NCBI RefSeq assembly: GCF_005885635.1
Contig: NZ_VATY01000007.1
Coordinates: 33,474 to 97,473, forward strand
Length of the DNA stretch: 64,000 nucleotides
Direction: 5' to 3'
Source of the DNA: Maribacter algarum (ex Zhang et al. 2020)
GTDB lineage: Bacteria; Bacteroidota; Bacteroidia; Flavobacteriales; Flavobacteriaceae
The notes beneath the pieces were generated by a model. It saw nothing but the letters and a program-made list of their open reading frames with translations. It was not told the DNA's origin and made no database searches. Made by a program: the position numbers and the translations under genes. Positions 18,919 to 28,447 of the stretch are shown piece after piece (position 1 is the first letter of the stretch; each line of letters starts with the position of its first letter).

Positions 18919-21681
18919 ATGAAAAAAGCAATACAATTCGGATTCTTGTTAGTGTGTCTGACACTAACGACATCCTACTCCTTGAAAAAAGACGAAGTCG
19001 TCAAACTTGTATGTGAATATCATAAAAACCCTGTCGGCATTGACGTAGAAAAACCCCGACTAAGCTGGCAAATTATTTCAGAGAGCCAAAATTGGATGCA
19101 ATCAGCCTATGAAATACGGGTGGCCGATTCTAAAAAGGAGCTACAAAGCGGTAAGAACCTTATCTGGTCTTCGGGCAAGGTAGAAAGCGACCAGTCTGTA
19201 AATGTGGTGTACGTTGGGCCAGCACTCAAATCGATGCAACGGGTATATTGGCAAGTCCGGGTTTGGAATAATAAGAACAAGGCCTCTTCATGGAGCGCCC
19301 CTGCTTTTTGGGAAATGGGAATTTTAGACAGCTCACTTTGGACTGCCTCCTACATTGCCATGGAGGACATTACTACCGAAAAGAAATCGCACCCGGCCCA
19401 ATATTTCAGAAATGAATTTAAGACCAGTAAACCAATTAAATCGGCTAAAGTACAGGTTACCGCATTAGGTCTTTATGAATTGTACTTGAATGGGAAAAAG
19501 GTTGGTAACGACCTTTTTACACCAGGATATACTACCTATAACAAAAGACTGCAATATCAGACCTACGATGTTACGAATATGCTTCAAACAAACAATGCCA
19601 TCGGGGCTATCGTAGGCGATGGTTGGTATCGCGGCAATATCGGTTGGAAGGGCGACTATGCCTTTTACGGGAAACAATTGGGACTATTGGTACAATTGAA
19701 CATCAACTATACCGATGGTACAAGCGAAACTGTTGTAAGCAACGGCGATTGGAAAGCTTCGTACGGACCAATCTTAGAATCCGATATTTACAATGGCGAA
19801 CTATATGATGCCCGTTTAGAAATGGACGGCTGGGCGGAAAGCGGATTTCTGGACGACCAATGGACAAAGGTCCAAATCTTAGAACATTCGAAAGAAATTC
19901 TGGCTGCTCCACAAGGGCCAGCCGTAAAAGCTATTGAAGAAATTAAACCTAAGGAATTGATTACAACACCAAAAGGAGAAATTGTATTCAATCTAGGTCA
20001 GAATATCGTTGGCTGGGCCCGTATGAAAGTTAAGGGAAAAGCCGGAGATAAAGTCACCCTAAAATTTGCCGAGGTTTTGGATAAAGAGGGTAATTTTTAT
20101 ACCACCAATCTTCGGGCGGCCAAAGCTACGGATACCTACATTTTAAAAGGGGAAGGTGAAGAAGTTTTTGAGCCCCATTTTACCAATCACGGGTTTCGTT
20201 ACATTCAGGTTATCGATTATCCAGGTGATTTGAGTCTTGATGACATTACCGGAGTCGTCATCCATTCCGATATCAAACCTACTGGTAATTTTACCACATC
20301 CGACCCTATGATAAATCAGTTACAAAGCAATATTCAGTGGGGGCAAAAAGATAATTTTTTGGATATTCCTACCGATTGTCCACAACGGGACGAACGCGCC
20401 GGTTGGACGGGAGATGCCCAAGTGTTTAGCATGACGGCTGCCTATAATTTTGATGTCGCTGCCTTCTATACGAAGTGGTTAAAGGATTTGGCTCTAGACC
20501 AGCATGAGAATGGGTTAGTACCTAATGTGATTCCAGATATTCTAACGGGAGCCAAAGGGGTTGCAGCCAAGGGAGGTGCAACAGGTTGGGCAGATGCGGC
20601 GGTTATTATTCCTTGGACCGTATACCAATCTTATGGAGACAAGCGCATTTTAGAAGAGCAATATGAAAGCATGAAGGGCTGGGTCGACTATATGGCCAAA
20701 GAATCGGGCGATGACTATTTATGGAACAATAACAAGCATTGGCATTGGGGCGACTGGCTCGCCTTTGACGCCAACAATCCTGCGTACAATGGTTCTGTTA
20801 CCGAAAAAGATTTGATTGCAACGGCTTACGCCTATTACTCGACAACCTTGTTGAGCAAAACTGCGGCTATTCTAGGTAAAACAAAAGATGTTGATAACTA
20901 TAAGGCCTTAAAAAAAAATATAAAAGAAGCTTTTGTAGAGGAGTATATCACACCAAACGGAAGGTTGGTATCACACACCCAAACGGCCTATGCCTTGGCA
21001 CTTTCATTTGATTTAATTCCCGAAAACCTAATCGAAGAAGCAGGAGCATATTTTGCGCAAGATGTGGAGAAATTTGGGCATCTGACCACAGGGTTTTTGG
21101 GCACTCCCCTACTCTGTACCACATTATCTAAAATAGGTCGTGACGATTTGGCCTTTATGTTACTGAATCGAAAGGAATTCCCCTCTTGGCTCTATCCTAT
21201 CACAATGGGTGCAACCACCATTTGGGAACGCTGGGATACCCAAAAACCAGACGGGACCATCATTGAAGGTATGAACAGTTTTAACCATTATTCGTATGGT
21301 GCGGTTGGTGAATGGATGTATAATTATATCGGAGGATTGCGCATAGACCCTGAAAATCCGGGATACAAGCACATACTTTTTCATCCACATCCTGGCGGGG
21401 GACTAACTTCTGCCAATGCGGAATTCTTGTCCGTTTATGGAAAAATAAAATCCAATTGGGAAATCAAGGGCAATGATTTCAGCTATGAAATAGTAATTCC
21501 TGCGAACACGACTGCCACAATCACTTTGCCTGAAGCCGAACTGGAAAACACTATTTTAAACGGTCGTAAACCAAAATCTGATGTACAAAAAAAAATGAAA
21601 CAAACTGATGATGGCGTTGTATTGGAGTTGGGCTCGGGTACCTATCAGTTTAGCTATCCTGCAAATAACTTAAAGTCATAA
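18919..21681 (+). CDS. GH78 alpha-L-rhamnosidase
   Basis: A 920-residue secreted enzyme. The start is ATG 18919 (MKKAIQFGFLL...); the GTG at 18901 would lie only 17 nt beyond the predicted -7 box. The layout follows GH78: an N-terminal fibronectin-like domain (LVCEYHKNPVGIDVEKPRLSW), a carbohydrate-binding beta domain (YFRNEFKT, ALGLYELYLNGKKVG), and the alpha/alpha-barrel with the acidic family motif CPQRDERAGWTGDAQ, then WGDWLAFD and the C-terminal beta domain. It removes terminal alpha-L-rhamnose. It is monocistronic: the neighbour to the right is convergent. It acts together with RhaM and the rhamnose operon. Confidence 0.93.
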   Translation: MKKAIQFGFLLVCLTLTTSYSLKKDEVVKLVCEYHKNPVGIDVEKPRLSWQIISESQNWMQSAYEIRVADSKKELQSGKNLIWSSGKVESDQSVNVVYVGPALKSMQRVYWQVRVWNNKNKASSWSAPAFWEMGILDSSLWTASYIAMEDITTEKKSHPAQYFRNEFKTSKPIKSAKVQVTALGLYELYLNGKKVGNDLFTPGYTTYNKRLQYQTYDVTNMLQTNNAIGAIVGDGWYRGNIGWKGDYAFYGKQLGLLVQLNINYTDGTSETVVSNGDWKASYGPILESDIYNGELYDARLEMDGWAESGFLDDQWTKVQILEHSKEILAAPQGPAVKAIEEIKPKELITTPKGEIVFNLGQNIVGWARMKVKGKAGDKVTLKFAEVLDKEGNFYTTNLRAAKATDTYILKGEGEEVFEPHFTNHGFRYIQVIDYPGDLSLDDITGVVIHSDIKPTGNFTTSDPMINQLQSNIQWGQKDNFLDIPTDCPQRDERAGWTGDAQVFSMTAAYNFDVAAFYTKWLKDLALDQHENGLVPNVIPDILTGAKGVAAKGGATGWADAAVIIPWTVYQSYGDKRILEEQYESMKGWVDYMAKESGDDYLWNNNKHWHWGDWLAFDANNPAYNGSVTEKDLIATAYAYYSTTLLSKTAAILGKTKDVDNYKALKKNIKEAFVEEYITPNGRLVSHTQTAYALALSFDLIPENLIEEAGAYFAQDVEKFGHLTTGFLGTPLLCTTLSKIGRDDLAFMLLNRKEFPSWLYPITMGATTIWERWDTQKPDGTIIEGMNSFNHYSYGAVGEWMYNYIGGLRIDPENPGYKHILFHPHPGGGLTSANAEFLSVYGKIKSNWEIKGNDFSYEIVIPANTTATITLPEAELENTILNGRKPKSDVQKKMKQTDDGVVLELGSGTYQFSYPANNLKS

Positions 21682-21688
21682 CAATATT

Positions 21689-23452
21689 TTAATTGCCTTC
21701 AACGATTTCACTGGGTTCGAATCCTATTCGATGTGCTTGGGTCACAATTCTTGCTTCTCTTGGAAGCTCAAATGGCTCTTGATAAATAGTCCAAACTTTT
21801 GGAACTGTTCCACTTTTAGGAATGATTTTATACCCCAAAGAAGCTCCTGGAGTTTTTGAACTAATAGTGATTTTTCCTTTGGAAGAAACAATGGTCGGCT
21901 CTAAAGTTATAGGCTTGGTTTTTTCACCCTTCCATAATTTTGCAATGAGTTCTTTTTCCGGTAGGTTGGGTTCGTCGCCTATTGCATCCAACCATCGATC
22001 CATCTCAGTTCGCAGTTCATTTAGTTTTTCCGCATGTTCAGGATTCTTGGCCAAATTATGGAGTTCAAAGGGGTCGGCCACACAATCGAATAATTCCTCA
22101 GCGTCTTTACTGCTTCTAAACCACTGGGCTTGAATACTATCCAAATTTCCCTCTTTACGCAAGCGCAACAAATCTTGCATAGCAGGTATGCGTTCCCGAT
22201 ATTCAACTGGCAAATAATAGCCTTGGTTAGGCCTATAATTCCTAATGTACTTGAATCGTATATCGCGGACCGCACGAATGGCATCCGTAAAGCCATCAAA
22301 ACGGTCCGCCGCCGCGTGAATGTACTTTCTCTCTTTCTTTGCTTTATGGTCTCCTAAAAAAGCCTGCCCTTGCATATATTCTCGAGGGGTTATTCCAATA
22401 AGGGAAAGTAAGGTAGGTGCGAAATCAACAAAACTTACCAATTCATCATTTCGAGTTCCAGCATGCAATTGATTTGGAAAGCGGATGATCATCGGAGTGT
22501 TTAATCCCGTATCATAAATCAGGCGTTTTTCCCTGGGTAAGGGTCCCCCATGGTCTCCGTAAAAAATGATGATGGTGTTTTCTAAGAGTCCGTCATCTTC
22601 CAATTGTTTTAGAACAGCACCGACTTGTCTGTCCATCTCAGCAATATTGTTGTACAATTTCCACATATCACGGCGAACGAGTTCGGTGTCAGGTAAATAC
22701 GGCGGAATGTTAAATTTAGTGTCTTTAGAAATATGAATCGGTGTGTCTTCTTCGGCCATTCTGTTTTGAGCCTGCGAGGCTCCATAATTCTTCCATTTAT
22801 AGTTGCGATCGCCCGATTGGTAATGCCTTGTTTCAATTTCTCGATAGCCATAGGGTTCGAACAACCCAGATTCATGGGTCTCAGTAAAATTGAAAATCGA
22901 AAAGAAAGGTTGGCCTTTGTCGCGATTGTGCCAATGCGCATACGGACTACTTTCATCCCAAGCCGTTACGGGTGCCTTGAATTGGTAATCTTCTTTGTAG
23001 TTATTCGAACAATAATAACCGTTCATACGGAGTAGTTCACTAACCATGCGGGCTTGCAGAGGCGGAATCGCCGCGTATTTAGGTAGGCCGGTCTCCTCGG
23101 TATTTGAAGTGGTACGCATGTGATTCGCACCGATGCTGGAAGGATACATTCCCGTGGTGATTGCAGCTCTACTCGGGGCGCATACACCTGAGGTCGAAAA
23201 TAAGTTTGGATACACCACCCCCTCTTTAGCCAAACGACTCAAGTTAGGTGTTACGATGGTGGAATCTCCAAAAGGTGGAATGTACGGACCCATGTCTTCG
23301 GTAACTAGCCATAAGATATTTGGACGTTTTGGCAATTCTGCTTTTACTACGGCTGTTGAATCTATCTTTGCATCTTTGTTCTTTGTTTGACAGCCCAGGC
23401 TAAGTAGAAATATTGTCAAGACCCCTCCAAGAAATTTAGTGCTACGTTTCAT
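21689..23452 (-). CDS. S1-type sulfatase with C-terminal beta domain
   Basis: A 587-residue lipoprotein (LLSLGCQ). The formylglycine motif is VCAPSRAAITTG, with an intact CxPxR. Metal ligands lie in WLVTEDMG and YGDHGGPLPREKR, the pattern of heparan-N-sulfatase-like enzymes. The last 80 residues (from about ITLEPTIVSSKGKITIS) resemble the chitobiase/beta-hexosaminidase C-terminal or fibronectin-like module often appended to marine sulfatases. It is monocistronic under operator E and convergent with the GH78 gene (7 bp apart). It probably desulfates an ulvan-derived oligosaccharide. Confidence 0.9.
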   Translation of the reverse strand: MKRSTKFLGGVLTIFLLSLGCQTKNKDAKIDSTAVVKAELPKRPNILWLVTEDMGPYIPPFGDSTIVTPNLSRLAKEGVVYPNLFSTSGVCAPSRAAITTGMYPSSIGANHMRTTSNTEETGLPKYAAIPPLQARMVSELLRMNGYYCSNNYKEDYQFKAPVTAWDESSPYAHWHNRDKGQPFFSIFNFTETHESGLFEPYGYREIETRHYQSGDRNYKWKNYGASQAQNRMAEEDTPIHISKDTKFNIPPYLPDTELVRRDMWKLYNNIAEMDRQVGAVLKQLEDDGLLENTIIIFYGDHGGPLPREKRLIYDTGLNTPMIIRFPNQLHAGTRNDELVSFVDFAPTLLSLIGITPREYMQGQAFLGDHKAKKERKYIHAAADRFDGFTDAIRAVRDIRFKYIRNYRPNQGYYLPVEYRERIPAMQDLLRLRKEGNLDSIQAQWFRSSKDAEELFDCVADPFELHNLAKNPEHAEKLNELRTEMDRWLDAIGDEPNLPEKELIAKLWKGEKTKPITLEPTIVSSKGKITISSKTPGASLGYKIIPKSGTVPKVWTIYQEPFELPREARIVTQAHRIGFEPSEIVEGN

Positions 23453-23590
23453 CTGTAACTAATTTATGTATTATGCAGTGTTCTACGGTTTTTCAATTTG
23501 ACTTAATTAACGATATACACGAGTTCTATTGCAATCTGTAGTCTTGAAACAAATCTTTTGCTTTAAGATAAATGAGTTGTTCTTCTTAAA

Positions 23591-23639
23591 CAAACCTAGA
23601 CTTATTTGTTCGTTTTTTAATCCTGTGGTGTCATGGTAT
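23591..23639 (-). promoter_or_regulatory. PUL operator/promoter E
   Basis: On the minus strand, decamers ATACCATGAC (23639-23630) and ACCACAGGAT (23629-23620) are followed after 21 nt by a consensus -7 element TAGGTTTG (23598-23591). It drives the sulfatase ending at 21689. The 337-bp gap 23453-23789 holds this and operator F, back to back. Confidence 0.8.
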
Positions 23640-23718
23640 GAACTTCTGCTATACATGAGTCAGAAGCCAATTCAATTGGAAGAGGCATGAATAGTCATTC
23701 TTTCAAAACTTTACTTAT

Positions 23719-23767
23719 GCTTCGGTATACCACAGGATAGTTTAGAACACCTATTACCATAGTTTAG
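23719..23767 (+). promoter_or_regulatory. PUL operator/promoter F
   Basis: Decamers GCTTCGGTAT (23719-23728) and ACCACAGGAT (23729-23738) are followed after 21 nt by the -7-like TAGTTTAG (23760-23767). It drives the PL28-like lyase gene. Confidence 0.72.
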
Positions 23768-23789
23768 CTAAACAAAAGCTCTCATCGAT

Positions 23790-24704
23790 ATGAAAAAATC
23801 AAAGCGCCAATACCCGATTATCTTAACACTTTTGGTATCCTTTTTCACAACTCTTATTTCATGCCAATCGAATAATGAACCAGCTGAAGAGAATGTCATC
23901 AACAACCCTGAGCAGGTTGATGCCAGTGATGAAGAAATAGGCGAAATTACCATTTGCACAGACGCCGGTACAAACACGGTAAGAGAAACAGATATAGCCA
24001 ACCCCGTCAATGTAGGAACTATTGATGACCGAAGTTGTTACGCGAACTACAAAGAAGAAAATTTTAATGGTACTGTTTGGGGCGTATACAATATTACACA
24101 TGAATCAAATCATTTAGATGCCCCCAACACACTACAACCCAGAATAGAACGCTCATTATCAAGGTCTCAGAAAACTGGTGTTGGCAGTTACGCGAGTTTT
24201 AAGGGTACCGTGCGCATACTAGAAGTTGGTAATACCGAAGATGAAGGTAGCACTGGTTCGTACATTATGCAAGCCAAAGGCAAGCACACGGGTGGTGGTG
24301 GTTCAAATGACCCTGCTATTTGTTTGTACCTTGCAAAGCCCGTATACGGCACCGATGAAAATGGCAATCAGGTACAACAATCATTTGACGTATTCAGAGA
24401 ACAAATAAATTATAGAGGAGGTTCAGGAGCAGAGGGTAGAGACATTGTTTTTCTTACCAATGTCCAAAAGAATACACCCACTGAAATTGAATTGGAGGTC
24501 GGATTTGAACAAGACCCCGAAGATGCCAACAAAAAAATACACTATGCCAATGCAAAAATTGGCGGCACGGACTTCAATTGGAATATTCCTGAACCTGAGA
24601 GAGGAACCCAATCTGGAATTCGGTACGGAGCATATCGCGTTAAAGGGGGACGGGCCCAAATTAGATGGGCGAATACGACTTACGAAAAAAACGAAGTGGA
24701 TTAG
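23790..24704 (+). CDS. Probable PL28 ulvan lyase, lipoprotein
   Basis: A 304-residue protein with a lipoprotein signal (TTLISCQ, Cys about 28), an acidic linker (about 30-70) and one beta-jelly-roll-like domain. The segments [79 protein letters not shown] and [20 protein letters not shown] match my recollection of PL28 ulvan lyases such as the Nonlabens enzyme. Such lyases cleave between sulfated rhamnose and glucuronate or iduronate by beta-elimination, leaving an unsaturated uronyl end. It lacks an extra C-terminal sorting or binding domain. The lipid anchor suggests a surface enzyme making oligosaccharides for SusC/D. A PL7-fold relative with another substrate is the alternative. Confidence 0.78.
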   Translation: MKKSKRQYPIILTLLVSFFTTLISCQSNNEPAEENVINNPEQVDASDEEIGEITICTDAGTNTVRETDIANPVNVGTIDDRSCYANYKEENFNGTVWGVYNITHESNHLDAPNTLQPRIERSLSRSQKTGVGSYASFKGTVRILEVGNTEDEGSTGSYIMQAKGKHTGGGGSNDPAICLYLAKPVYGTDENGNQVQQSFDVFREQINYRGGSGAEGRDIVFLTNVQKNTPTEIELEVGFEQDPEDANKKIHYANAKIGGTDFNWNIPEPERGTQSGIRYGAYRVKGGRAQIRWANTTYEKNEVD

Positions 24705-24864
24705 TAGTTTTATACGTACCTCGAAAAAGCATAGTTGATTCGCTTGTTAAAAATTGAAGTGAACAGCGTGTCTGAAAGAACGTTTCAGGATTGCTTGATT
24801 GCAACAATTTCCACCGAGTAGTCTACCTAGTGTGTTCATAAGAGTTACCGTTGGAGATGCCGCG

Positions 24865-26883
24865 CTAGTTTTTGCCTACGTAGTTCAACAATAGATGTTT
24901 TACATCGAGCACGGTTCCTAGCTTAAGACCACCATTCGTAGCTCCGGTAATCCAATAGAGTACCATACCCGCATCGGAGCAGTCCCATTTTCCTTTTTGA
25001 AAAGTGACCACGTCATCGACTTCTGCGATTTTTCCCAAAAGCCATACCCATTGTATTCTGGAATCCGAATGGTTTTTGGCCCAATCCCACTTTTCAAGGG
25101 ACACTTTTAAGTTGACATTTTGATCGGGAATACGGACTTCCTCAACCCCAAAATCCAAAATCTGTTGCCAGGTATAAAAATCACCGGCGTCATCATTGGC
25201 AGGATGATGCGTAACCACCTTGACATACTTGTGTTTTGCTTTTTTGGAAGCATCCAAAGCGAGCCCTATGATATCCGGTTCACCAGCTTCAACAATCCAT
25301 AAAGGATCTTCTGCTGTTGAGGCATTAATTGCCTTTACCAAATCTTTCACGGTTTCATCTTGTTGCCATTTGGCATCGAAAAAAGTCAAGTCGTCAAAGC
25401 CACCCCACCGCCTTGCGGTCACATCACAGGCCGTCTGCATTAAGGCATGTCTTTCTTTCTCAGCCCTTTCAGAAATACGTTCAACCCTCTCAAGGTCACA
25501 GCTATGGGAATAGTGTGCCAATCTGTCTTCTAGTCCCGTCGCACGAAGTAAGGAGATGGAAACTGCCGTACCTCCAAGATCATCAGGGTCGGGCGAATTA
25601 CCATCTGCAACGATCGCAATACGCCCTGCAGGTGGATTTATCGAAGGCATTCCTGTAGTATCAGACATCGAAGTATCATCTAAAACCGCATTTTTAACTG
25701 CTTCACCTTTACCCACTGGGGTAAAAATGAGTCCGGCCCAACGCGCCCTCGCCCACTCTTTGCCATCGGCACTTCCGATTTTTGCGGTCACAGTGATATG
25801 GTCTCCTTTTTTCAGTTCAACGTTGTTCCATACCTCATTGAAATTACTGCCCTCGTCGAACATTTTTAGGGTCGTTTCAGGGGAAAAAGAACCCAATTCC
25901 GTATCGTTAATAGCCACGGTAAAATTGGATTGCCCATCGTTTTCACCAACTCCAACGAACACTACATCATACACACCACTTTTAAAGTTGAAGGTTGTTG
26001 TAGTCTTCGCTTCCTTTTGTTTATTTGGATTAATGGCAAGCCATCTTCTTCCGGCATCTCTATAAAATCCCGTTCCCTCGACTGGAAAATCATCCACTGG
26101 CAAGGTTTTGTTTTCAACTACAGAAGTGCCTATTCGCTGAAAATAAGATGGTTCTGGCCAATTGATTACCACCCGCGGCCCATTATCCTTGGGAACGTAA
26201 TTCTTGTCCTTTGTCAAAACGAATTTGTCAAATTCAAAACCATCTTCACGCATGCTGAATTGTATGTCATGAATACCGCTTTCTACGATATCTAAATAGA
26301 TTTCGTGAGGTACACCGCAATGAATCTCTTTTGTTCTTTGTTTGCTGGCCCAAGTCCATTCATTTTTTCCATCGCACCATTGCATGCGCTGGCCATGCCC
26401 CGGCCACTTACCGTTCAATCCCACATGAATCCCGTTATCTTCACCGCCTGTGCTGAATGCCCGTACCCAAACATAATAACGACCTGGATCATTGATTTTT
26501 ACCTTGTAGTGTAGCATAGCCATTTTGCCCGGTTCATTGGAAAAATTCTCACCTCGAATCAAGGAATCAGCATGGGTTACGCGAGTGTCTGGTAATATTT
26601 CCATATAAGTATGGTTACTTGCACTACTACCATGGTTTTCATCTTCATCGCGCCCAATTTCCGGTGTTTCATGCCTTGTCGTACGATACCATTGGCGCAT
26701 TTCAGATTTACTTTGTTTGTAGAAGTATTCGGCCTCTATCGCAACTTGGCCATTCTTTTCTTCAAAGACATTGTTTTTATCAATTATCGGAGCTGTGAAT
26801 TTGGTTTCTTGGGCATTGGATTTTAACCCAAATAAGATCAAAGCAATCATTCCAAAAACTAGTAGCTTAGTGTTCATTTTCAT
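24865..26883 (-). CDS. Secreted carbohydrate-binding protein with nucleoside-hydrolase-like domain
   Basis: A 672-residue secreted protein (signal ends LFGLKSNAQ). The N-terminal half has a GH115-C-terminal-like or CBM-like module (NGQVAIEAEYFYKQ ... GRYYVWVRAFSTGGEDNGIHVGLNG) and a second beta-sandwich (about 300-400). The C-terminal 270 residues resemble an inosine-uridine nucleoside hydrolase fold: RIAIVADGNSPDPDDLGGTAVSISLLRATG has the Asp-rich start and EDPLWIVEAGEPDIIGLALDASK the central strand. A metal-dependent N-ribosidase on nucleosides makes little sense in this operon, so action on a glycan or simple glycan binding is more likely. It is the last gene of the operon under operator G. 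The exact role is unknown. Confidence 0.65.
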   Translation of the reverse strand: MKMNTKLLVFGMIALILFGLKSNAQETKFTAPIIDKNNVFEEKNGQVAIEAEYFYKQSKSEMRQWYRTTRHETPEIGRDEDENHGSSASNHTYMEILPDTRVTHADSLIRGENFSNEPGKMAMLHYKVKINDPGRYYVWVRAFSTGGEDNGIHVGLNGKWPGHGQRMQWCDGKNEWTWASKQRTKEIHCGVPHEIYLDIVESGIHDIQFSMREDGFEFDKFVLTKDKNYVPKDNGPRVVINWPEPSYFQRIGTSVVENKTLPVDDFPVEGTGFYRDAGRRWLAINPNKQKEAKTTTTFNFKSGVYDVVFVGVGENDGQSNFTVAINDTELGSFSPETTLKMFDEGSNFNEVWNNVELKKGDHITVTAKIGSADGKEWARARWAGLIFTPVGKGEAVKNAVLDDTSMSDTTGMPSINPPAGRIAIVADGNSPDPDDLGGTAVSISLLRATGLEDRLAHYSHSCDLERVERISERAEKERHALMQTACDVTARRWGGFDDLTFFDAKWQQDETVKDLVKAINASTAEDPLWIVEAGEPDIIGLALDASKKAKHKYVKVVTHHPANDDAGDFYTWQQILDFGVEEVRIPDQNVNLKVSLEKWDWAKNHSDSRIQWVWLLGKIAEVDDVVTFQKGKWDCSDAGMVLYWITGATNGGLKLGTVLDVKHLLLNYVGKN

Positions 26884-26899
26884 TTCTTTTTAATTCCGT

Positions 26900-26929
26900 A
26901 TTGCTATACAGTACTTAGCGTATAGCAAT
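26900..26929. other. Perfect 10-bp inverted repeat between operon genes
   Basis: ATTGCTATAC (26900-26909) and GTATAGCAAT (26920-26929) are perfect inverted arms around a 10-nt loop. A T-run follows on the plus strand. On the transcribed minus strand it lies between the sulfatase stop and the next start, so it is more likely an mRNA processing or stability hairpin than a full terminator. Confidence 0.5.
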
Positions 26930-26935
26930 TTTTTG

Positions 26936-28411
26936 TTACCAATGCTCAATCACAAAATAATCTTCTTTCTTTAATGTATTAAGCAAAGAATCAGGAATAG
27001 TTCTAACAGTGTTGTTTTGGTCTAGCTTAAATCCTGTGGCAGTTAGTATTGGCATGTTCCCCAATTCATCGTTCAAGAAATCACCTTGTTCTTTCATCCA
27101 ACGGAACATTTCCTGTCGCAGCCTATTTTTTATTTCCTGTAATTCCGAATCCTCGATAAGATTCTTTTGCTCAAAACGGTCATTTTGTATATCATACAAT
27201 TCCTCAAAAGATTCATCTTTAAATTTTTCCGCACCCCTTCGAATAAAAACATTGACGTTTTCCTTATCTCCTAAATTTTTATCCAACACATCAATCGAAT
27301 TAAAATTCCTGATGTATTTGTAGCGTTTATCTCGAATCATTCTTGACGGAAAAACTTCAGCATTCAGGATGTTCTGATTTGTTCTGACACCATACACATA
27401 TTTATGAATTTCCATATCCTGCCCTTTAAGCAGTGGTAAGAAGCTTTTGCCATCTAGATCAGATGGGGGTTTGCCCCCAGCCATTTCAATAAATGTGGGG
27501 AGCACATCTGTGTAGTGAATCAATTGATTCGATGTCGTCCCCGGTTTTACGATATCTGGCCATCGCACTACAAATGGAACTTTTAAACCAACGTCTTTTA
27601 CCGTGAACTTTCCCGATACCCCGTGATCGGCACTATAGATGAATAGTGTGTTTCTATCCAGATATTGATCTACTAAATCTAAAACCAATTCCAGCTGTCG
27701 ATTGTCTTCCTCAATACTTCGATAATACCCGGCTTTCATTTTAACGAAGGACTCATCATCTTTTTTGTGTTCATTAAAGGGATAGAACTTGATATTTTCA
27801 GCTTTTGCGTCAGGGACATCAAAATACTTTCCGTGGGGATATTTTGACGTAATGAACATGCAAAAGGGCTTTTTCGCCTGTTTAAAATAATGGTCAATAC
27901 TGTCTACGGGAATATATTCTCTTGGAACTCCTTCTTTTGGAACAGGCTCCCATTCCCTATTCCAATCGTAAACACTCGCTGGTTTGACATGGCTCTTTCC
28001 TGCAAGTACTACTTCGTAACCTAATTTTTGCATGTGCGATGTGACACTTGTTATATCAGGCTTTGATTTGGTATGATTGGCAAAGCAACCATTTTTGAGC
28101 GGGTATTGACCCGTGAAAAGTTGCGCCCTGCTCGGGGCACATATAGCTTGTGCCGTAAAGGCATTTTCGAATAGCATACCTTCTTTCGCCAATCGGTCTA
28201 GTGCCGTCGTATGTACCTTCTCATTCCCATAGCATCCGTAATCATATATATCTTGATCGTCGGCTAAATAGAAAACGATGTTTGGGCGTTCAGCTTGAGC
28301 AGCCGTACTAGATTGCATGGCCGTTACATCTTTCTCGGTATTCTCTTTGCAGCCTACGAAAGCGAAGGTGCAGCAAAGAAGCAACAATTGTATTCCGATA
28401 CCCTTTTTCAT
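26936..28411 (-). CDS. S1-type sulfatase
   Basis: A 491-residue lipoprotein. The start is placed at ATG 28411 because MKKGIGIQLLLLCCTFAFVGC is a complete lipoprotein signal and leaves a 36-bp gap to the gene upstream; an in-frame ATG at 28447 would begin directly at the upstream gene's stop. The formylglycine motif is ICAPSRAQLFTG. Metal motifs are FYLADDQDIYDYG and YSADHGVSGKFT. It resembles N-sulfoglucosamine-sulfohydrolase-like or choline-sulfatase-like enzymes of the S1 family. It is third in the operon under operator G. Its substrate is inferred to be a sulfated rhamnose of ulvan. Confidence 0.88.
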   Translation of the reverse strand: MKKGIGIQLLLLCCTFAFVGCKENTEKDVTAMQSSTAAQAERPNIVFYLADDQDIYDYGCYGNEKVHTTALDRLAKEGMLFENAFTAQAICAPSRAQLFTGQYPLKNGCFANHTKSKPDITSVTSHMQKLGYEVVLAGKSHVKPASVYDWNREWEPVPKEGVPREYIPVDSIDHYFKQAKKPFCMFITSKYPHGKYFDVPDAKAENIKFYPFNEHKKDDESFVKMKAGYYRSIEEDNRQLELVLDLVDQYLDRNTLFIYSADHGVSGKFTVKDVGLKVPFVVRWPDIVKPGTTSNQLIHYTDVLPTFIEMAGGKPPSDLDGKSFLPLLKGQDMEIHKYVYGVRTNQNILNAEVFPSRMIRDKRYKYIRNFNSIDVLDKNLGDKENVNVFIRRGAEKFKDESFEELYDIQNDRFEQKNLIEDSELQEIKNRLRQEMFRWMKEQGDFLNDELGNMPILTATGFKLDQNNTVRTIPDSLLNTLKKEDYFVIEHW

Positions 28412-28447
28412 TTTATGTATAGCATAGTTCTTGCCAACCCATGACAA

